Shown in pieces: positions 1 to 8,274 of a stretch of DNA of 23,376 bases (position 1 is the stretch's first letter; each line of letters begins with the position of its first letter). The stretch is from positions 1 to 23,376 of the forward strand of contig URMH01000042.1 in the NCBI GenBank assembly GCA_900549015.1, given 5' to 3'. The notes under the pieces are model-generated. The model had not been told where the DNA came from. It did no database searches and was given only the letters and a program-made list of their open reading frames with translations. Source of the stretch: an uncultured Blautia sp. (lineage in GTDB: Bacteria > Bacillota > Clostridia > Lachnospirales > Lachnospiraceae). The translations under genes were made by a program, and so were the position numbers.

Positions 1-1810
1 CATCGGCAATAACGGTGCAGGCAAGACGACTCTGCTGCGAATCATTATGCATGAGCTCTCCCCGGATTCAGGAAACGTGGTACTTGCCAAAGATAAAAAT
101 ATCGGCTACCTTGCCCAGTATCAGGACATTCATGGCCATCATACCATTTACGAAGAACTGATTTCCACCAAACAGCACATTATTGATATGGAGAACCGTC
201 TGCGCTCTCTGGAACAGGAAATGAAAACCACCACCGGAGATGCTCTGGACAGCCTGATGAATACTTACACAAGACTGAGTCACCAGTTTGAACTGGAAAA
301 TGGTTACGCTTACAAAAGTGAGATCATGGGTGTATTAAAAGGTCTTGGTTTCACAGAAGAAGATTTCGAACGCCAGATAGAAACTCTTTCAGGCGGCCAG
401 AAAACCCGCGTAGCTCTGGGTAAACTGCTTCTTGCCAGCCCTGACATTCTTCTTCTGGATGAGCCTACCAACCATCTGGATATGGAGAGCATTTCCTGGC
501 TGGAAACGTATCTTCTGAATTATCCGGGCGCCGTATTGATCGTGTCCCATGACCGTTATTTCCTTGACAAAGTTGTCACAAAGGTCATTGAGATCGAAGC
601 GGGAAATATTTTAAGCTACAACGGAAACTATTCTTCCTTTGCCTTAAAAAAAGCCCAGCTTCGCGACGCCCAGTATAAGGCTTACTTAAATCAGCAAAGA
701 GAGATCAAACACCAGGAAGCCGTGATCGCAAAGCTCAAATCCTTTAACAGAGAAAAATCCATACGCCGCGCAGAAAGCCGCGAAAAAATGCTGGATAAGA
801 TCCAGCGTCTCGATAAACCGATGGAAGTTCAGAATCAGATGCGGATTTCCCTGGAGCCGCGTTTTGTAAGCGGAAACGATGTGCTCTCTGTGGAGGGCCT
901 TTCCAAATCCTTCCCGGGACAGACGCTTTTTACAGATATTTCTTTTGAGATCAAACGCGGAGAACGGGTTGCGCTCATTGGAAACAACGGAACAGGCAAA
1001 ACTACCATGTTAAAGATTTTAAACGGAATCCTCCCGGCAGACGCAGGAGAATTTACCCTCGGCTCCAAAGTGCAGATCGGCTACTACGACCAGGAACATC
1101 ACGTGCTCCACACGGAGAAAACGATTTTCCAGGAAATTTCCGATACGTATCCTGCGCTTACGGAAACGGAAATCCGAAATATGCTTGCCGCCTTTTTATT
1201 TACAGGAGACGACGTATTTAAAGAAATCTCCGCCCTTTCCGGCGGGGAAAGAGGCCGTGTCTCCCTTGCAAAGCTTATGCTTTCCGAGGCAAATTTCCTG
1301 ATCCTTGACGAGCCTACCAACCATCTTGACATTGCCTCAAAAGAAATCCTGGAGGAAGCCTTAAACAGCTATACGGGAACCGTGCTCTATGTTTCTCACG
1401 ACCGTTACTTTATTAACCAGACGGCAACCAGGATCCTTGACCTTACCAATCAGGCAGTTGTAAATTATATTGGAGATTACGACTATTATCTTGAGAAAAA
1501 AGATGAGCTGACAGAAAAATACGCCCCTTCCCAGACAGAAGAAGCGGAAATAAAAAATGTTTCTGAAAGCAAACTGACCTGGCAGCAGCAAAAGGAAGAA
1601 GAGGCAAGAAAAAGAAAGCTTGCAAATGAGCTGAAAAAAGTAGAAGCCCGCATTGAAGAGCTAGAAACGAGAGATAAGGAAATCGACGAAACTCTCGTAC
1701 TTCCTGACGTGTGCACCAATGTTGCACGCTGCACAGAACTCAGCAGGGAAAAAGAAGCAGTCTTAGAAGAGCTGGAGACTTTATATGAAAGATGGGAGGA
1801 GCTTGCGTAA
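1..1810 (+). CDS. ABC-F family ATPase, 5' end outside the window
   Basis: Soluble ABC-F protein with two ATPase domains and no membrane segment. This family acts on the ribosome, usually at the E site, to rescue or tune translation. The frame is open from base 2, so the ATG at 47 is internal: the first Walker A (GNNGAGKTT) is encoded at about 5-31, before that ATG. About 602 residues are visible and roughly 35-40 N-terminal residues are missing. Visible in order: signature LSGGQKTR, Walker B LLLDEPTNHLD, a charged helical linker (the tRNA-interaction motif region), a second Walker A (GNNGTGKTT), signature LSGGERGR, Walker B FLILDEPTNHLD, and a C-terminal charged coiled coil with many K/E residues. 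The coiled-coil tail and overall length resemble Bacillus YdiF-type housekeeping members more than antibiotic-resistance members, but the subfamily is inferred. A terminator overlaps the stop codon. Confidence 0.93.
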   Translation, partial: IGNNGAGKTTLLRIIMHELSPDSGNVVLAKDKNIGYLAQYQDIHGHHTIYEELISTKQHIIDMENRLRSLEQEMKTTTGDALDSLMNTYTRLSHQFELENGYAYKSEIMGVLKGLGFTEEDFERQIETLSGGQKTRVALGKLLLASPDILLLDEPTNHLDMESISWLETYLLNYPGAVLIVSHDRYFLDKVVTKVIEIEAGNILSYNGNYSSFALKKAQLRDAQYKAYLNQQREIKHQEAVIAKLKSFNREKSIRRAESREKMLDKIQRLDKPMEVQNQMRISLEPRFVSGNDVLSVEGLSKSFPGQTLFTDISFEIKRGERVALIGNNGTGKTTMLKILNGILPADAGEFTLGSKVQIGYYDQEHHVLHTEKTIFQEISDTYPALTETEIRNMLAAFLFTGDDVFKEISALSGGERGRVSLAKLMLSEANFLILDEPTNHLDIASKEILEEALNSYTGTVLYVSHDRYFINQTATRILDLTNQAVVNYIGDYDYYLEKKDELTEKYAPSQTEEAEIKNVSESKLTWQQQKEEEARKRKLANELKKVEARIEELETRDKEIDETLVLPDVCTNVARCTELSREKEAVLEELETLYERWEELA

Positions 1811-1825
1811 TGCAGGCTCCTTTTT
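1797..1825 (+). terminator. Rho-independent terminator overlapping the ABC-F stop codon
   Basis: AGGAGC (1797-1802) pairs with GCTCCT (1816-1821). TGC (1804-1806) pairs with GCA (1812-1814) inside it, separated by a T-G wobble, giving a stem of about 10 pairs with a five-base loop. A T run (1821-1825) follows directly. The stem begins inside the last codons of the ABC-F gene and spans its TAA. Confidence 0.75.
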
Positions 1826-1838
1826 CTCTGCCGGAAAA

Positions 1839-2699
1839 TTATAACAGCTCTTTCAAATACCGCTCAAAACATACGCCCTCGTTTCTGTCCGTCCCTTCCT
1901 TTACCGTCTGATGAAGGGCTTTTTCAAGAAAACGGGCAGCTTTTTCTGCACAGTCTTTCATAGGGATTTCCTTTACAAGACCTGCGCTTAACACAGAAGC
2001 AAAGAGGTCTCCTGTTCCGGAGTAGCTTCCCCCTTCTTTTTTTGAAAACACCCAGACATTTTCTTCTGCCTCGCATACGAGATTTCCCATATACGCCTGC
2101 TTTTCTTTTCTGCGCTCCACCCCTGTTATCACGACCGTCTGAAGATCATATTCTTTTAAAAGGCGCTTTCCATATGTTTCCGCCGCTCTTAAAAAAGCTT
2201 CGTCTCCTTCCACTTCAAGCGCCTTCCACTGTTTTTCCGTCTCTTCTTTTCCAAAGAGAAGAAGCATGGCTTCTGTCAGATTCGGCGTGATCACATGGGC
2301 TCTTTTTACAAGAGAGCGCATACAGCCGCATAATTTTTCCGTATAAAATCCATGCGCCCTTCCGTTGTCTCCAAGGATCGGGTCTGTAAGGATTTTTGTA
2401 TCACTTCCTGCAAATGCGTCTAAAAACGTCTGGATTTTCTCTGCCTGCGCCTCCCCTGCAAGAAATCCTGTATAAATTCCGTCCGGTGCAAAACCGATTT
2501 TTTTCCATTCTTCCGTTATGGAATCCAGGCGGTCTGTATAATCATCATAAAAATAAGAAGCATATCCTGTCTGGCTGCTTAAAACAGCCGTTGGCAGAGG
2601 CACTGCCTGCACGCCCATCACAGAGATAACAGGAATCGCCGCTGTCAGGGAACATTTTCCAAGACCGGATAAATCGTTGATCACTGCTATTTTTTTCAA
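1839..2699 (-). CDS. pdxK: Pyridoxal/pyridoxamine kinase (PfkB family)
   Basis: Cytoplasmic kinase that phosphorylates pyridoxal, pyridoxamine or pyridoxine with ATP in vitamin B6 salvage. The 286-residue protein starts with the family-like MKKIAVINDLSGLGKCSL. It has a TDPILGDNG segment near residues 105-113, a TPNLTEA segment near 138-144, and the ribokinase-family GTGD at 228-231, whose Asp231 is the expected catalytic base. The start codon is TTG (2699-2697), preceded by GGAGGGAAG at a normal distance; no ATG in frame gives a better N-terminus. It is divergent from a MocR/PdxR-type regulator, which supports a B6 role. Proteins of this branch are annotated variously as pdxK, pdxY or thiD-like. 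A hydroxymethylpyrimidine kinase activity cannot be excluded, but the length and N-terminus favour B6. Confidence 0.85.
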   Translation of the reverse strand: MKKIAVINDLSGLGKCSLTAAIPVISVMGVQAVPLPTAVLSSQTGYASYFYDDYTDRLDSITEEWKKIGFAPDGIYTGFLAGEAQAEKIQTFLDAFAGSDTKILTDPILGDNGRAHGFYTEKLCGCMRSLVKRAHVITPNLTEAMLLLFGKEETEKQWKALEVEGDEAFLRAAETYGKRLLKEYDLQTVVITGVERRKEKQAYMGNLVCEAEENVWVFSKKEGGSYSGTGDLFASVLSAGLVKEIPMKDCAEKAARFLEKALHQTVKEGTDRNEGVCFERYLKELL

Positions 2700-2714
2700 A
2701 TTCTTCCCTCCATC

Positions 2715-2743
2715 TTGTATTCCTTTTCTTTACCGTGTAAAAT
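2715..2743 (+). promoter_or_regulatory. Candidate promoter for the MocR-type regulator
   Basis: TTGTAT (2715-2720), a 17-base spacer, then TAAAAT (2738-2743), ending 58 bases before the regulator ATG. The -10 overlaps the left copy of the direct repeat at 2731-2757, so autoregulation is plausible. Confidence 0.5.
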
Positions 2744-2757
2744 ACTTTTAAAGTGTA
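2731..2757. promoter_or_regulatory. Candidate MocR/PdxR operator: direct repeat TANNGTGTA
   Basis: TACCGTGTA (2731-2739) and TAAAGTGTA (2749-2757) repeat in the same orientation, 18 bases start to start, between the divergent kinase and regulator genes. The left copy overlaps the proposed regulator -10 and the right copy overlaps the proposed kinase -10. MocR-type regulators often bind short direct repeats, so this is the best operator candidate in the spacer, but binding is inferred. Confidence 0.4.
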
Positions 2758-2780
2758 TCTCACAAAACAGAGAAAATCAA
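2752..2780 (-). promoter_or_regulatory. Candidate promoter for the pyridoxal kinase gene
   Basis: On the minus strand TTGATT (2780-2775), a 17-base spacer, then TACACT (2757-2752), about 50 bases upstream of the TTG start. The -10 is weak, which fits a promoter that needs activation, but this is inference. Confidence 0.4.
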
Positions 2781-2801
2781 GTATTTTTGAAAGGACAGTT
2801 T

Positions 2802-4091
2802 ATGAACGAACCTCTTTATCTTACCGTTTACCGCCGCTATCGGGAACTGATTTTAAACGGAAGCCTTCCTCCGGGGACAAAAATGCCCTCTCTTCGTGCC
2901 TGCGCCGCGGAATTAAAACTAAGCCGCACCACCATTGAAAACGCATACTTACAGCTTGCGGCAGACGGATATATTATCGCAAAAGCACAAAGCGGATATT
3001 ACGTGACAGATATAGGACAAAAACGAAAAGAAAAAGAAAGCGCCCCGCAAAAAGAAGCGCCTGTATACCGATTTGATTTCGCCTCCTCCGGCGCGGACAA
3101 AGAAAGCTTCCGCTTCGATTTGTGGCGGCGGTATATGAAAAGCGCTCTCCGGCAGGACTCCCGCCTTCTCTCCTACGGGGAGCCTCAGGGAGAAGCTGAT
3201 TTCCGTCAGGTGCTTTCTGTTTATATAAGAGAACGGAGAAACATTCTCTGCTCTCCTGACAGCATTGTGGTTGGAGCGGGTGTACAGAGTCTTCTGCAGA
3301 TTCTCTGCCCTCTTATAAAAGACAGGGAAACCGTTTCCTTTCCCACGCCCTCCTTTATCCAGGGCAGCACCGTCTTTTCTGATTTCGGCTTTCAGGTACA
3401 GTACAGAAATAAAAACGCCCATGTGATTTATGTCTCCCCTGCCCACATGACAAAATGGGGAGAAATTATGCCGGTAAAGCGCCGTCTGGAACTGATCCGC
3501 CATGCAGATGCCCGGGGAAGCCTTATTATAGAAGATGATTTTGAAAATGAATTTGTATACCTTCAAAAGCCCACCCCTTCTCTTTACAGCCTTGCAGGAG
3601 GGGAAAACGTGGTGTACATCGGCTCTTTTTCAAAGCTTCTCCTTCCTTCTATCCGGTTAAGCTTTATGGTACTGCCTCCGCCGCTTCTTGAAACTTACAG
3701 GAAAAAAGCCGCTTTTTATAATCAGACTGCATCTAAAGCAGAGCAGATCGCACTCTGCCAGTTTATACGGGACGGCCATCTTGCCGCCCAGACAAGGAAA
3801 CTGAAGCGTTTATACTCCCAGAAGCTGAAATCTCTCCAAAAAGATGTGAAAACCGTATTCGGAGAAAACTGTCCGCTCCGTACAGGGGCAGCAGGCACAA
3901 GCCTTGCCCTTACCCTTCCCTTTTCCGGCTCTTCTTCCGCTCTTAAAGAAAAGGCAGAGCAAAGCGGTCTTGCCCTCTCCTTTTTAAAAGAAAAAGAGCA
4001 GGAAACAACGGTTGTTCTCTCCTGTTCCTCCATGCCTGTGGAAGATTTCCTTCCTGCACTGAAACTTTTATATTCTCTCTGCCGGGATTAA
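2802..4091 (+). CDS. MocR/PdxR-type GntR regulator with aminotransferase-like domain
   Basis: Transcription regulator combining a GntR winged helix-turn-helix with a fold-type I aminotransferase domain that binds PLP as effector. The frame is open from 2715, but the start is set at ATG 2802 because GAAAGGACAG lies just upstream and MNEPLYLTVY is a normal family N-terminus; this gives 429 residues. The helix-turn-helix covers residues about 5-70 (PPGTKMPSLR, LSRTTIENAYLQL). The aminotransferase domain runs from about 90 to the end, with GAGVQSLLQ near 158-166, EDDFENEF near 244-251 and the PLP-binding lysine candidate Lys278 in GSFSK. It is divergent from a B6 kinase, so a PLP-sensing regulator of B6 salvage is the likely role; the target is inferred from position. 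Its stop overlaps the cbiC stop by four bases. Confidence 0.85.
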   Translation: MNEPLYLTVYRRYRELILNGSLPPGTKMPSLRACAAELKLSRTTIENAYLQLAADGYIIAKAQSGYYVTDIGQKRKEKESAPQKEAPVYRFDFASSGADKESFRFDLWRRYMKSALRQDSRLLSYGEPQGEADFRQVLSVYIRERRNILCSPDSIVVGAGVQSLLQILCPLIKDRETVSFPTPSFIQGSTVFSDFGFQVQYRNKNAHVIYVSPAHMTKWGEIMPVKRRLELIRHADARGSLIIEDDFENEFVYLQKPTPSLYSLAGGENVVYIGSFSKLLLPSIRLSFMVLPPPLLETYRKKAAFYNQTASKAEQIALCQFIRDGHLAAQTRKLKRLYSQKLKSLQKDVKTVFGENCPLRTGAAGTSLALTLPFSGSSSALKEKAEQSGLALSFLKEKEQETTVVLSCSSMPVEDFLPALKLLYSLCRD

Positions 4092-4729
4092 TCTCTTCTG
4101 TTGTCGATCATGTAAAGCAGCGCGTTGCAGATGCAGGCTGCAATGTTGCTGCCGCCTTTTCTTCCTCTTGCCACAATATAAGGAACGCCTGCCTCCATAA
4201 TCAGCTCTTTTGACTGCACCACATTTACAAACCCTACCGGAACGCCGATGATCAGCTCGGGGGATAATTTCCCCTCCTCTATCAGCTCATAAAGGCGCAC
4301 AAGAGCTGTCGGCGCGTTTCCGATTGCAAAAATCAGTTTTTTATCAAGTGAGGCTGCCTTATCCATACTTGCCGTTGCTCTTGTTGTACCGTTTTTCTTT
4401 GCCAGCTCCGCTACGTCCTCATCAGACATAAAGCAGTACACTTCTCCGCCGTAACGGGAAAGGGCGCGTTTGTTAATGCCGGATTTTGCCATCTGGGTAT
4501 CCGTCACAATACAGGCTCCATTTTTAATGGCTTCAATCGCCCGCTCTACCGCATTTTCAGAAAAGCAGAGATTTTCTGCATAATCAAAATCTGCACTTGT
4601 ATGAATACACCGTTTTACGATCAGCTCTGTTCCCGGAAGGAGTTTCTTATCTCCAAGCTCCTCTGTAATGATTTCAAAGCTTCTTTTTTCTATATCCATT
4701 GGCTTTACATTTTCAAGTTCTACCTTCAT
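4088..4729 (-). CDS. cbiC: Cobalt-precorrin-8 methylmutase
   Basis: Catalyses the migration of the ring-C methyl from C11 to C12, converting cobalt-precorrin-8 to cobyrinic acid. The 213-residue protein carries the catalytic histidine His43 in KRCIHTSADFDY, then DTQMAKSGI and a C-terminal GVPVGFVNV followed by ARGRKGGS, all typical of CbiC/CobH. The start at ATG 4729 has AAAGGAGG about 9 bases upstream. It is the last gene of the cob operon, 14 bases after cbiP, although its reaction precedes those of the amidases. The stop overlaps the convergent regulator's stop; no clear operon terminator is visible beyond it. Confidence 0.96.
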   Translation of the reverse strand: MKVELENVKPMDIEKRSFEIITEELGDKKLLPGTELIVKRCIHTSADFDYAENLCFSENAVERAIEAIKNGACIVTDTQMAKSGINKRALSRYGGEVYCFMSDEDVAELAKKNGTTRATASMDKAASLDKKLIFAIGNAPTALVRLYELIEEGKLSPELIIGVPVGFVNVVQSKELIMEAGVPYIVARGRKGGSNIAACICNALLYMIDNRRD

Positions 4730-4743
4730 ATCTCAGCCTCCTT

Positions 4744-6252
4744 TTAAATTCCCTGTTCCAGAATTTCATAAATCTTCTTCATATCAAGATGCCTGCGAAG
4801 AGTCTCTGCCAGAATGTCATACTGTGTTTCTTTAAATGCTGCAAAATCCACACCTGTAAGAGAAGACACATCAAGTCCCTTTTTCTCTCCGATCAGACGG
4901 ACAAGAGCCTCTGCGCAACCCTCTTTATCAAAAAAGCCATGTACATATGTACCAAAAACATTCTCTCTGTATGCGCCGTCTTTCTTTTTTTGAGCAGTTA
5001 CCGTATCGGTGATAGAAAGAACGTGTTCCGCTCCTTCTTTTAAGACAGTCTCTCCCATATGGATTTCATATCCTTCTGTCTCTGTTCCGGAAAGCCCTGC
5101 ATAAGGTCCTGTAATTGTTCCGATTGTTCCTCTGACCCTTGTTCTCGTTTTCTCTTTCGTAAACACCGTCTCAATTGGAAGAAGTCCCATACCTTTCATA
5201 GAACCTCCTTCTTCCACATCGTAAGGATCCGACAGCGTTTCACCAAGCATCTGGTAGCCGCCGCAGATTCCGAAAATCAGCGTTCCTCTGGAAGCCTCTT
5301 TTAAGATGACAGCCTCCATTCCGCTTTCACGAAGCCACTTCAAATCTCCCATTGTATTTTTTGTTCCGGGAAGAAGGATAAGATCCGGACAGCCAAGCTC
5401 TCCCGGTGTTTTCACATAGCGAAGGGACACCCCGGGAATACTTTCAAACGGGTTAAAATCTGTAAAATTGGAAATTCGCGGTGTGCGGATCACTGCAAGA
5501 TCGATCTGACCGATTTCCTGATTTTTATCAAACCTCTCTGTGAGACTGTCCTCATCTTCCACCTGAATCTGCATATACGGAGCCACTCCCACAACAGGGA
5601 TCCCACTTTTTTCTTTCAGCATTTTTACACCTGGATCTAAAATGGTCTTATCTCCGCGAAATTTATTAATAATTAATCCTTTTACCATATCCCGCTCATC
5701 TTCCTCAAGAAGCTGTACCGTACCGATAAGCTGGGCAAACACACCGCCTCTATCAATATCTCCTACAAGGAGGACAGGAGCTTTTGCCATTTTGGCCATT
5801 CCCATATTTACAATGTCTTCTTCTTTTAAGTTTATCTCCGCCGGGCTTCCTGCGCCCTCGATCACAATAATGTCATTTTCTGCTGCCAGCGTTTCGTATG
5901 CCTTCATAATATCGGGGACCAGTTTTTTCTTATAGCGGAAATAATCTCTTGCGCTCATCGTTCCCAGAACTTCTCCGTTTACGATTACCTGAGAGCCCAC
6001 GTCATTTGTAGGCTTTAAAAGAATGGGATTCATAAGAACAGAAGGGGCAATTCCTGCTGCCTCCGCCTGCATCACCTGTGCCCGTCCCATTTCAAGCCCT
6101 TCCTCTGTAATAAAAGAGTTTAATGCCATATTCTGAGATTTAAAGGGAGCCACCTTATAGCCGTCCTGCTTAAAAATACGGCAAAGCCCTGCTGCAAGCA
6201 GACTTTTTCCCGCATTGGACATGGTTCCCTGTACCATTATCGCCTTTGCCAT
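4744..6252 (-). CDS. cbiP: Cobyric acid synthase (glutamine-dependent amidase)
   Basis: Amidates the b, d, e and g carboxylates of adenosylcobyrinic acid a,c-diamide, using ATP and glutamine. At 502 residues it is full length. The N-terminal synthetase domain (about 1-235) begins MAKAIMVQGTMSNAGKSLL with a P-loop-like motif, then KSQNMALNSF at 38-47 and LLVGDIDRGG at 161-170. The C-terminal class I glutamine amidotransferase domain (about 250-490) has the nucleophile Cys330 in FGICGGYQMLG and His438 in GTYVHGFFD. A ribosome binding site (GGAAAGGGG) lies before ATG 6252, and the cobD stop is only two bases upstream, so translation is probably coupled. Confidence 0.97.
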   Translation of the reverse strand: MAKAIMVQGTMSNAGKSLLAAGLCRIFKQDGYKVAPFKSQNMALNSFITEEGLEMGRAQVMQAEAAGIAPSVLMNPILLKPTNDVGSQVIVNGEVLGTMSARDYFRYKKKLVPDIMKAYETLAAENDIIVIEGAGSPAEINLKEEDIVNMGMAKMAKAPVLLVGDIDRGGVFAQLIGTVQLLEEDERDMVKGLIINKFRGDKTILDPGVKMLKEKSGIPVVGVAPYMQIQVEDEDSLTERFDKNQEIGQIDLAVIRTPRISNFTDFNPFESIPGVSLRYVKTPGELGCPDLILLPGTKNTMGDLKWLRESGMEAVILKEASRGTLIFGICGGYQMLGETLSDPYDVEEGGSMKGMGLLPIETVFTKEKTRTRVRGTIGTITGPYAGLSGTETEGYEIHMGETVLKEGAEHVLSITDTVTAQKKKDGAYRENVFGTYVHGFFDKEGCAEALVRLIGEKKGLDVSSLTGVDFAAFKETQYDILAETLRRHLDMKKIYEILEQGI

Positions 6253-6254
6253 TT

Positions 6255-7289
6255 TTATCCCCTTTCCTTTAATGCCTGAATCAATCTTATATTATCCTCA
6301 TGGCTTTTTACTGCAATTCGGAAATATCCGGCTTCCAGTCCGGGATAATTGCTGCAGTCCCGGATAAGAACACCCTTTTGTACACATTTTTCAAAAAGAT
6401 TCTTTTCCCCTTTAAAGAAAATATAATTTGCCTCAGAGGGAAAGACCGTAAACCCGAGGGCTTCCATTTCTTTTTTCAGAAATTCCAGTTCTTTAAATAC
6501 GGTTTCTCTTCCTCTTTCTACATATTCTCTCTCTTTTAATGCGGCAATCCCGGCTGCCTGTGCAAGACCTGATACGTTCCAGGGCTGTGTCACGCCCTCC
6601 ATTTTCTGAAGTAAGTCATCATTTGCAGTCAGTCCGTAACCGAGACGCACTCCTGCCATCGCATACCGCTTTGTAAACGCTTTTAAAAGAAACAGGTTTG
6701 GGTATTCTTTTAAGTTTTCTTTTAAAGTGTACGCTTCCGGCTCTTTTACAAAATCAAGGAAACACTCGTCCACCACAAGAAAAACAGAATGCTCTCTGCA
6801 CGTTTTCAAAATCTCCATAAGAAAATCCCGGTCTGTCAGAATCCCCGTCGGATTATTAGGGTTACATAAAAATATTATATCAAACCCTTTTTTAATTTCT
6901 TCCAGCAAAGAAGCTTCCATAGAAAAATTCGTTTCTTCTTTCAGAAAAAAATGGCTGCAAACGCAGTCCACGCTTGTAAGAGCCTGCTCATACTCTGCAA
7001 AGGTAGGAGCGGGAAGAAGCGCCTTTTTTGGCTTTAAAGCACGACACAAAGAAAAGATAAGCTCCGCAGCTCCGTTTCCGCAGATCACCTGGGAAGGCTT
7101 TACCCCTTCATACTGCGCAATGGCATCTTTTAAAGGCGCACAGCCCACTTGCGGATAGTCGCTTATATGGGAAAGACTTTCTATTATGGCATTTTTCACA
7201 CTCTCCGGCGTTCCCAGGGGATTGCAGTTTGCAGAAAAATCCACACAGTTCTTATATTGATATACGTTTCCTCCGTGAATATGTTTCAT
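6255..7289 (-). CDS. cobD: L-threonine-O-3-phosphate decarboxylase (PLP-dependent)
   Basis: Makes (R)-1-amino-2-propanol O-2-phosphate, the linker of the nucleotide loop, by decarboxylating L-threonine phosphate. It is a fold-type I aminotransferase-like enzyme of 344 residues. Visible are MKHIHGGNVY at the N-terminus, ANCNPLG near 20-26, the CNPNNPTG motif at 142-149, VVDECFLDF near 172-180 and the PLP lysine candidate Lys207 in AFTKRYAMAG, followed by VRLGYG. Sequence alone is close to histidinol-phosphate aminotransferase; the position between cbiB and cbiP and the HGG N-terminus favour CobD. It starts at ATG 7289 after CAGGAGGACG, 13 bases downstream of the cbiB stop. Confidence 0.93.
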   Translation of the reverse strand: MKHIHGGNVYQYKNCVDFSANCNPLGTPESVKNAIIESLSHISDYPQVGCAPLKDAIAQYEGVKPSQVICGNGAAELIFSLCRALKPKKALLPAPTFAEYEQALTSVDCVCSHFFLKEETNFSMEASLLEEIKKGFDIIFLCNPNNPTGILTDRDFLMEILKTCREHSVFLVVDECFLDFVKEPEAYTLKENLKEYPNLFLLKAFTKRYAMAGVRLGYGLTANDDLLQKMEGVTQPWNVSGLAQAAGIAALKEREYVERGRETVFKELEFLKKEMEALGFTVFPSEANYIFFKGEKNLFEKCVQKGVLIRDCSNYPGLEAGYFRIAVKSHEDNIRLIQALKERG

Positions 7290-7302
7290 TTTCGTCCTCC
7301 TG

Positions 7303-8274
7303 TTATAAAATCAGCCGGTACACAAAAATCCATACCAGTGAAAAAAGAATGGCTCCTGACCAGGCAGTTACATATAAAAGGCGGTTTGCCCGTCTTATAT
7401 CTTCTGCCTCCACAGGGCGTAAATCATCTCCGATGGTCGGTTTTTCATAAAGCTTTCCAAAATAATACGCATTTCCTGCAAGCTGTACGCGAAGAGCTCC
7501 TGCCATTGCCGCCTCGGTCTGTGCTGAATTTGGGCTTGCATGGTTTCGTCTGTCTCTTCGGTACATTTTTACTGCATTTTTCACATCAAGTCCGGCAAAT
7601 ACAGAAGAGAGCGCCATAAGCCAGCCGGAAATCCTTGCCGGAATATAGTTTACCACATCGTCAAGCTTTGCAGCCGGCCTCCCAAAATACAGGTATTTTT
7701 CATTTTTATATCCAAGCATGGAATCCATCGTATTGATCCCTTTGTATAAGAACATAAGAGGAACGCCGCCTAAAACCATATAAAACATAGGGGCGATGAT
7801 CCCGTCTGATGTATTTTCCGCTATGGTTTCCACAGCCGCCTTTGTGACCCCTGTCTCAGAAAGCGCCTTTGTATCTCTTCCCACGATCATGGAAACGGCA
7901 TATCTGGCGTCCTCAAGGCTTCCCTTCTTTAACGCTTCATACACCTTCATGCTTTCTGTCTTTAACGACTTTGTGGCAAGAAGCTGATAACACCAGAAGG
8001 TTTCCAGAAGAAAGGCAGCAGGGACACATACCCGGTTCAGTCCGTAAAGGATCAGAAAAGGAACGCCCCAGGAAAAAAGACAGATAAGAAGCACCTCAAA
8101 AGCGCCTCCCAAAAGCTCTCCTTTCTCTGTTTTCGGAAAAATTTTCCGAATCCTTTTTTCCAGAAAAGCAATGGCATTTCCGATGAGACAGACCGGGTGG
8201 TAAAGCCATCTCGGATCTCCGAAAATCAAGTCTAATATAAAGCCTGCCGCAAACGCGGCGATTGTATATTTCAT
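7303..8274 (-). CDS. cbiB: Adenosylcobinamide-phosphate synthase (membrane protein)
   Basis: Integral membrane enzyme that attaches aminopropanol phosphate to the f side chain of cobyric acid. I place the start at ATG 8274, not the in-frame ATG at 8304: GAAGGGAG precedes 8274, the ATG overlaps the cbiA TGA (ATGA, 8271-8274), and MKYTIAAFAAGFILDLIFGD is the usual N-terminus. This gives 323 residues. Family motifs are FILDLIFGDPRWLYHPV near 12-28, ENTSDGIIAPMFY near the middle, and a hydrophobic C-terminal segment (LLYVTAWSGAILFSLVWIFV). Several further hydrophobic segments are visible. Translational coupling to cbiA is likely. Confidence 0.95.
   Translation of the reverse strand: MKYTIAAFAAGFILDLIFGDPRWLYHPVCLIGNAIAFLEKRIRKIFPKTEKGELLGGAFEVLLICLFSWGVPFLILYGLNRVCVPAAFLLETFWCYQLLATKSLKTESMKVYEALKKGSLEDARYAVSMIVGRDTKALSETGVTKAAVETIAENTSDGIIAPMFYMVLGGVPLMFLYKGINTMDSMLGYKNEKYLYFGRPAAKLDDVVNYIPARISGWLMALSSVFAGLDVKNAVKMYRRDRRNHASPNSAQTEAAMAGALRVQLAGNAYYFGKLYEKPTIGDDLRPVEAEDIRRANRLLYVTAWSGAILFSLVWIFVYRLIL

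Noticed and set aside
47..49. ATG at 47 as the start of the ABC-F gene
   Set aside because: The frame is open upstream and the first Walker A lies before it, so the gene is cut by the window edge.
1797..1821. Same hairpin as terminator for the minus-strand kinase
   Set aside because: In the minus direction the stem is followed by TCCCATC, not a T run.
2715..2801. Longer regulator start at 2715 (29 extra residues)
   Set aside because: The extension runs through the promoter and repeat region, and ATG 2802 has a ribosome binding site and a normal family N-terminus.
2949..3566. 205-residue minus-strand open frame opposite the regulator
   Set aside because: It is antisense to a clear gene, has no ribosome binding site and no recognisable domain.
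6255..7289. Histidinol-phosphate aminotransferase
   Set aside because: The fold is shared, but the HGG N-terminus and position between cbiB and cbiP point to CobD.
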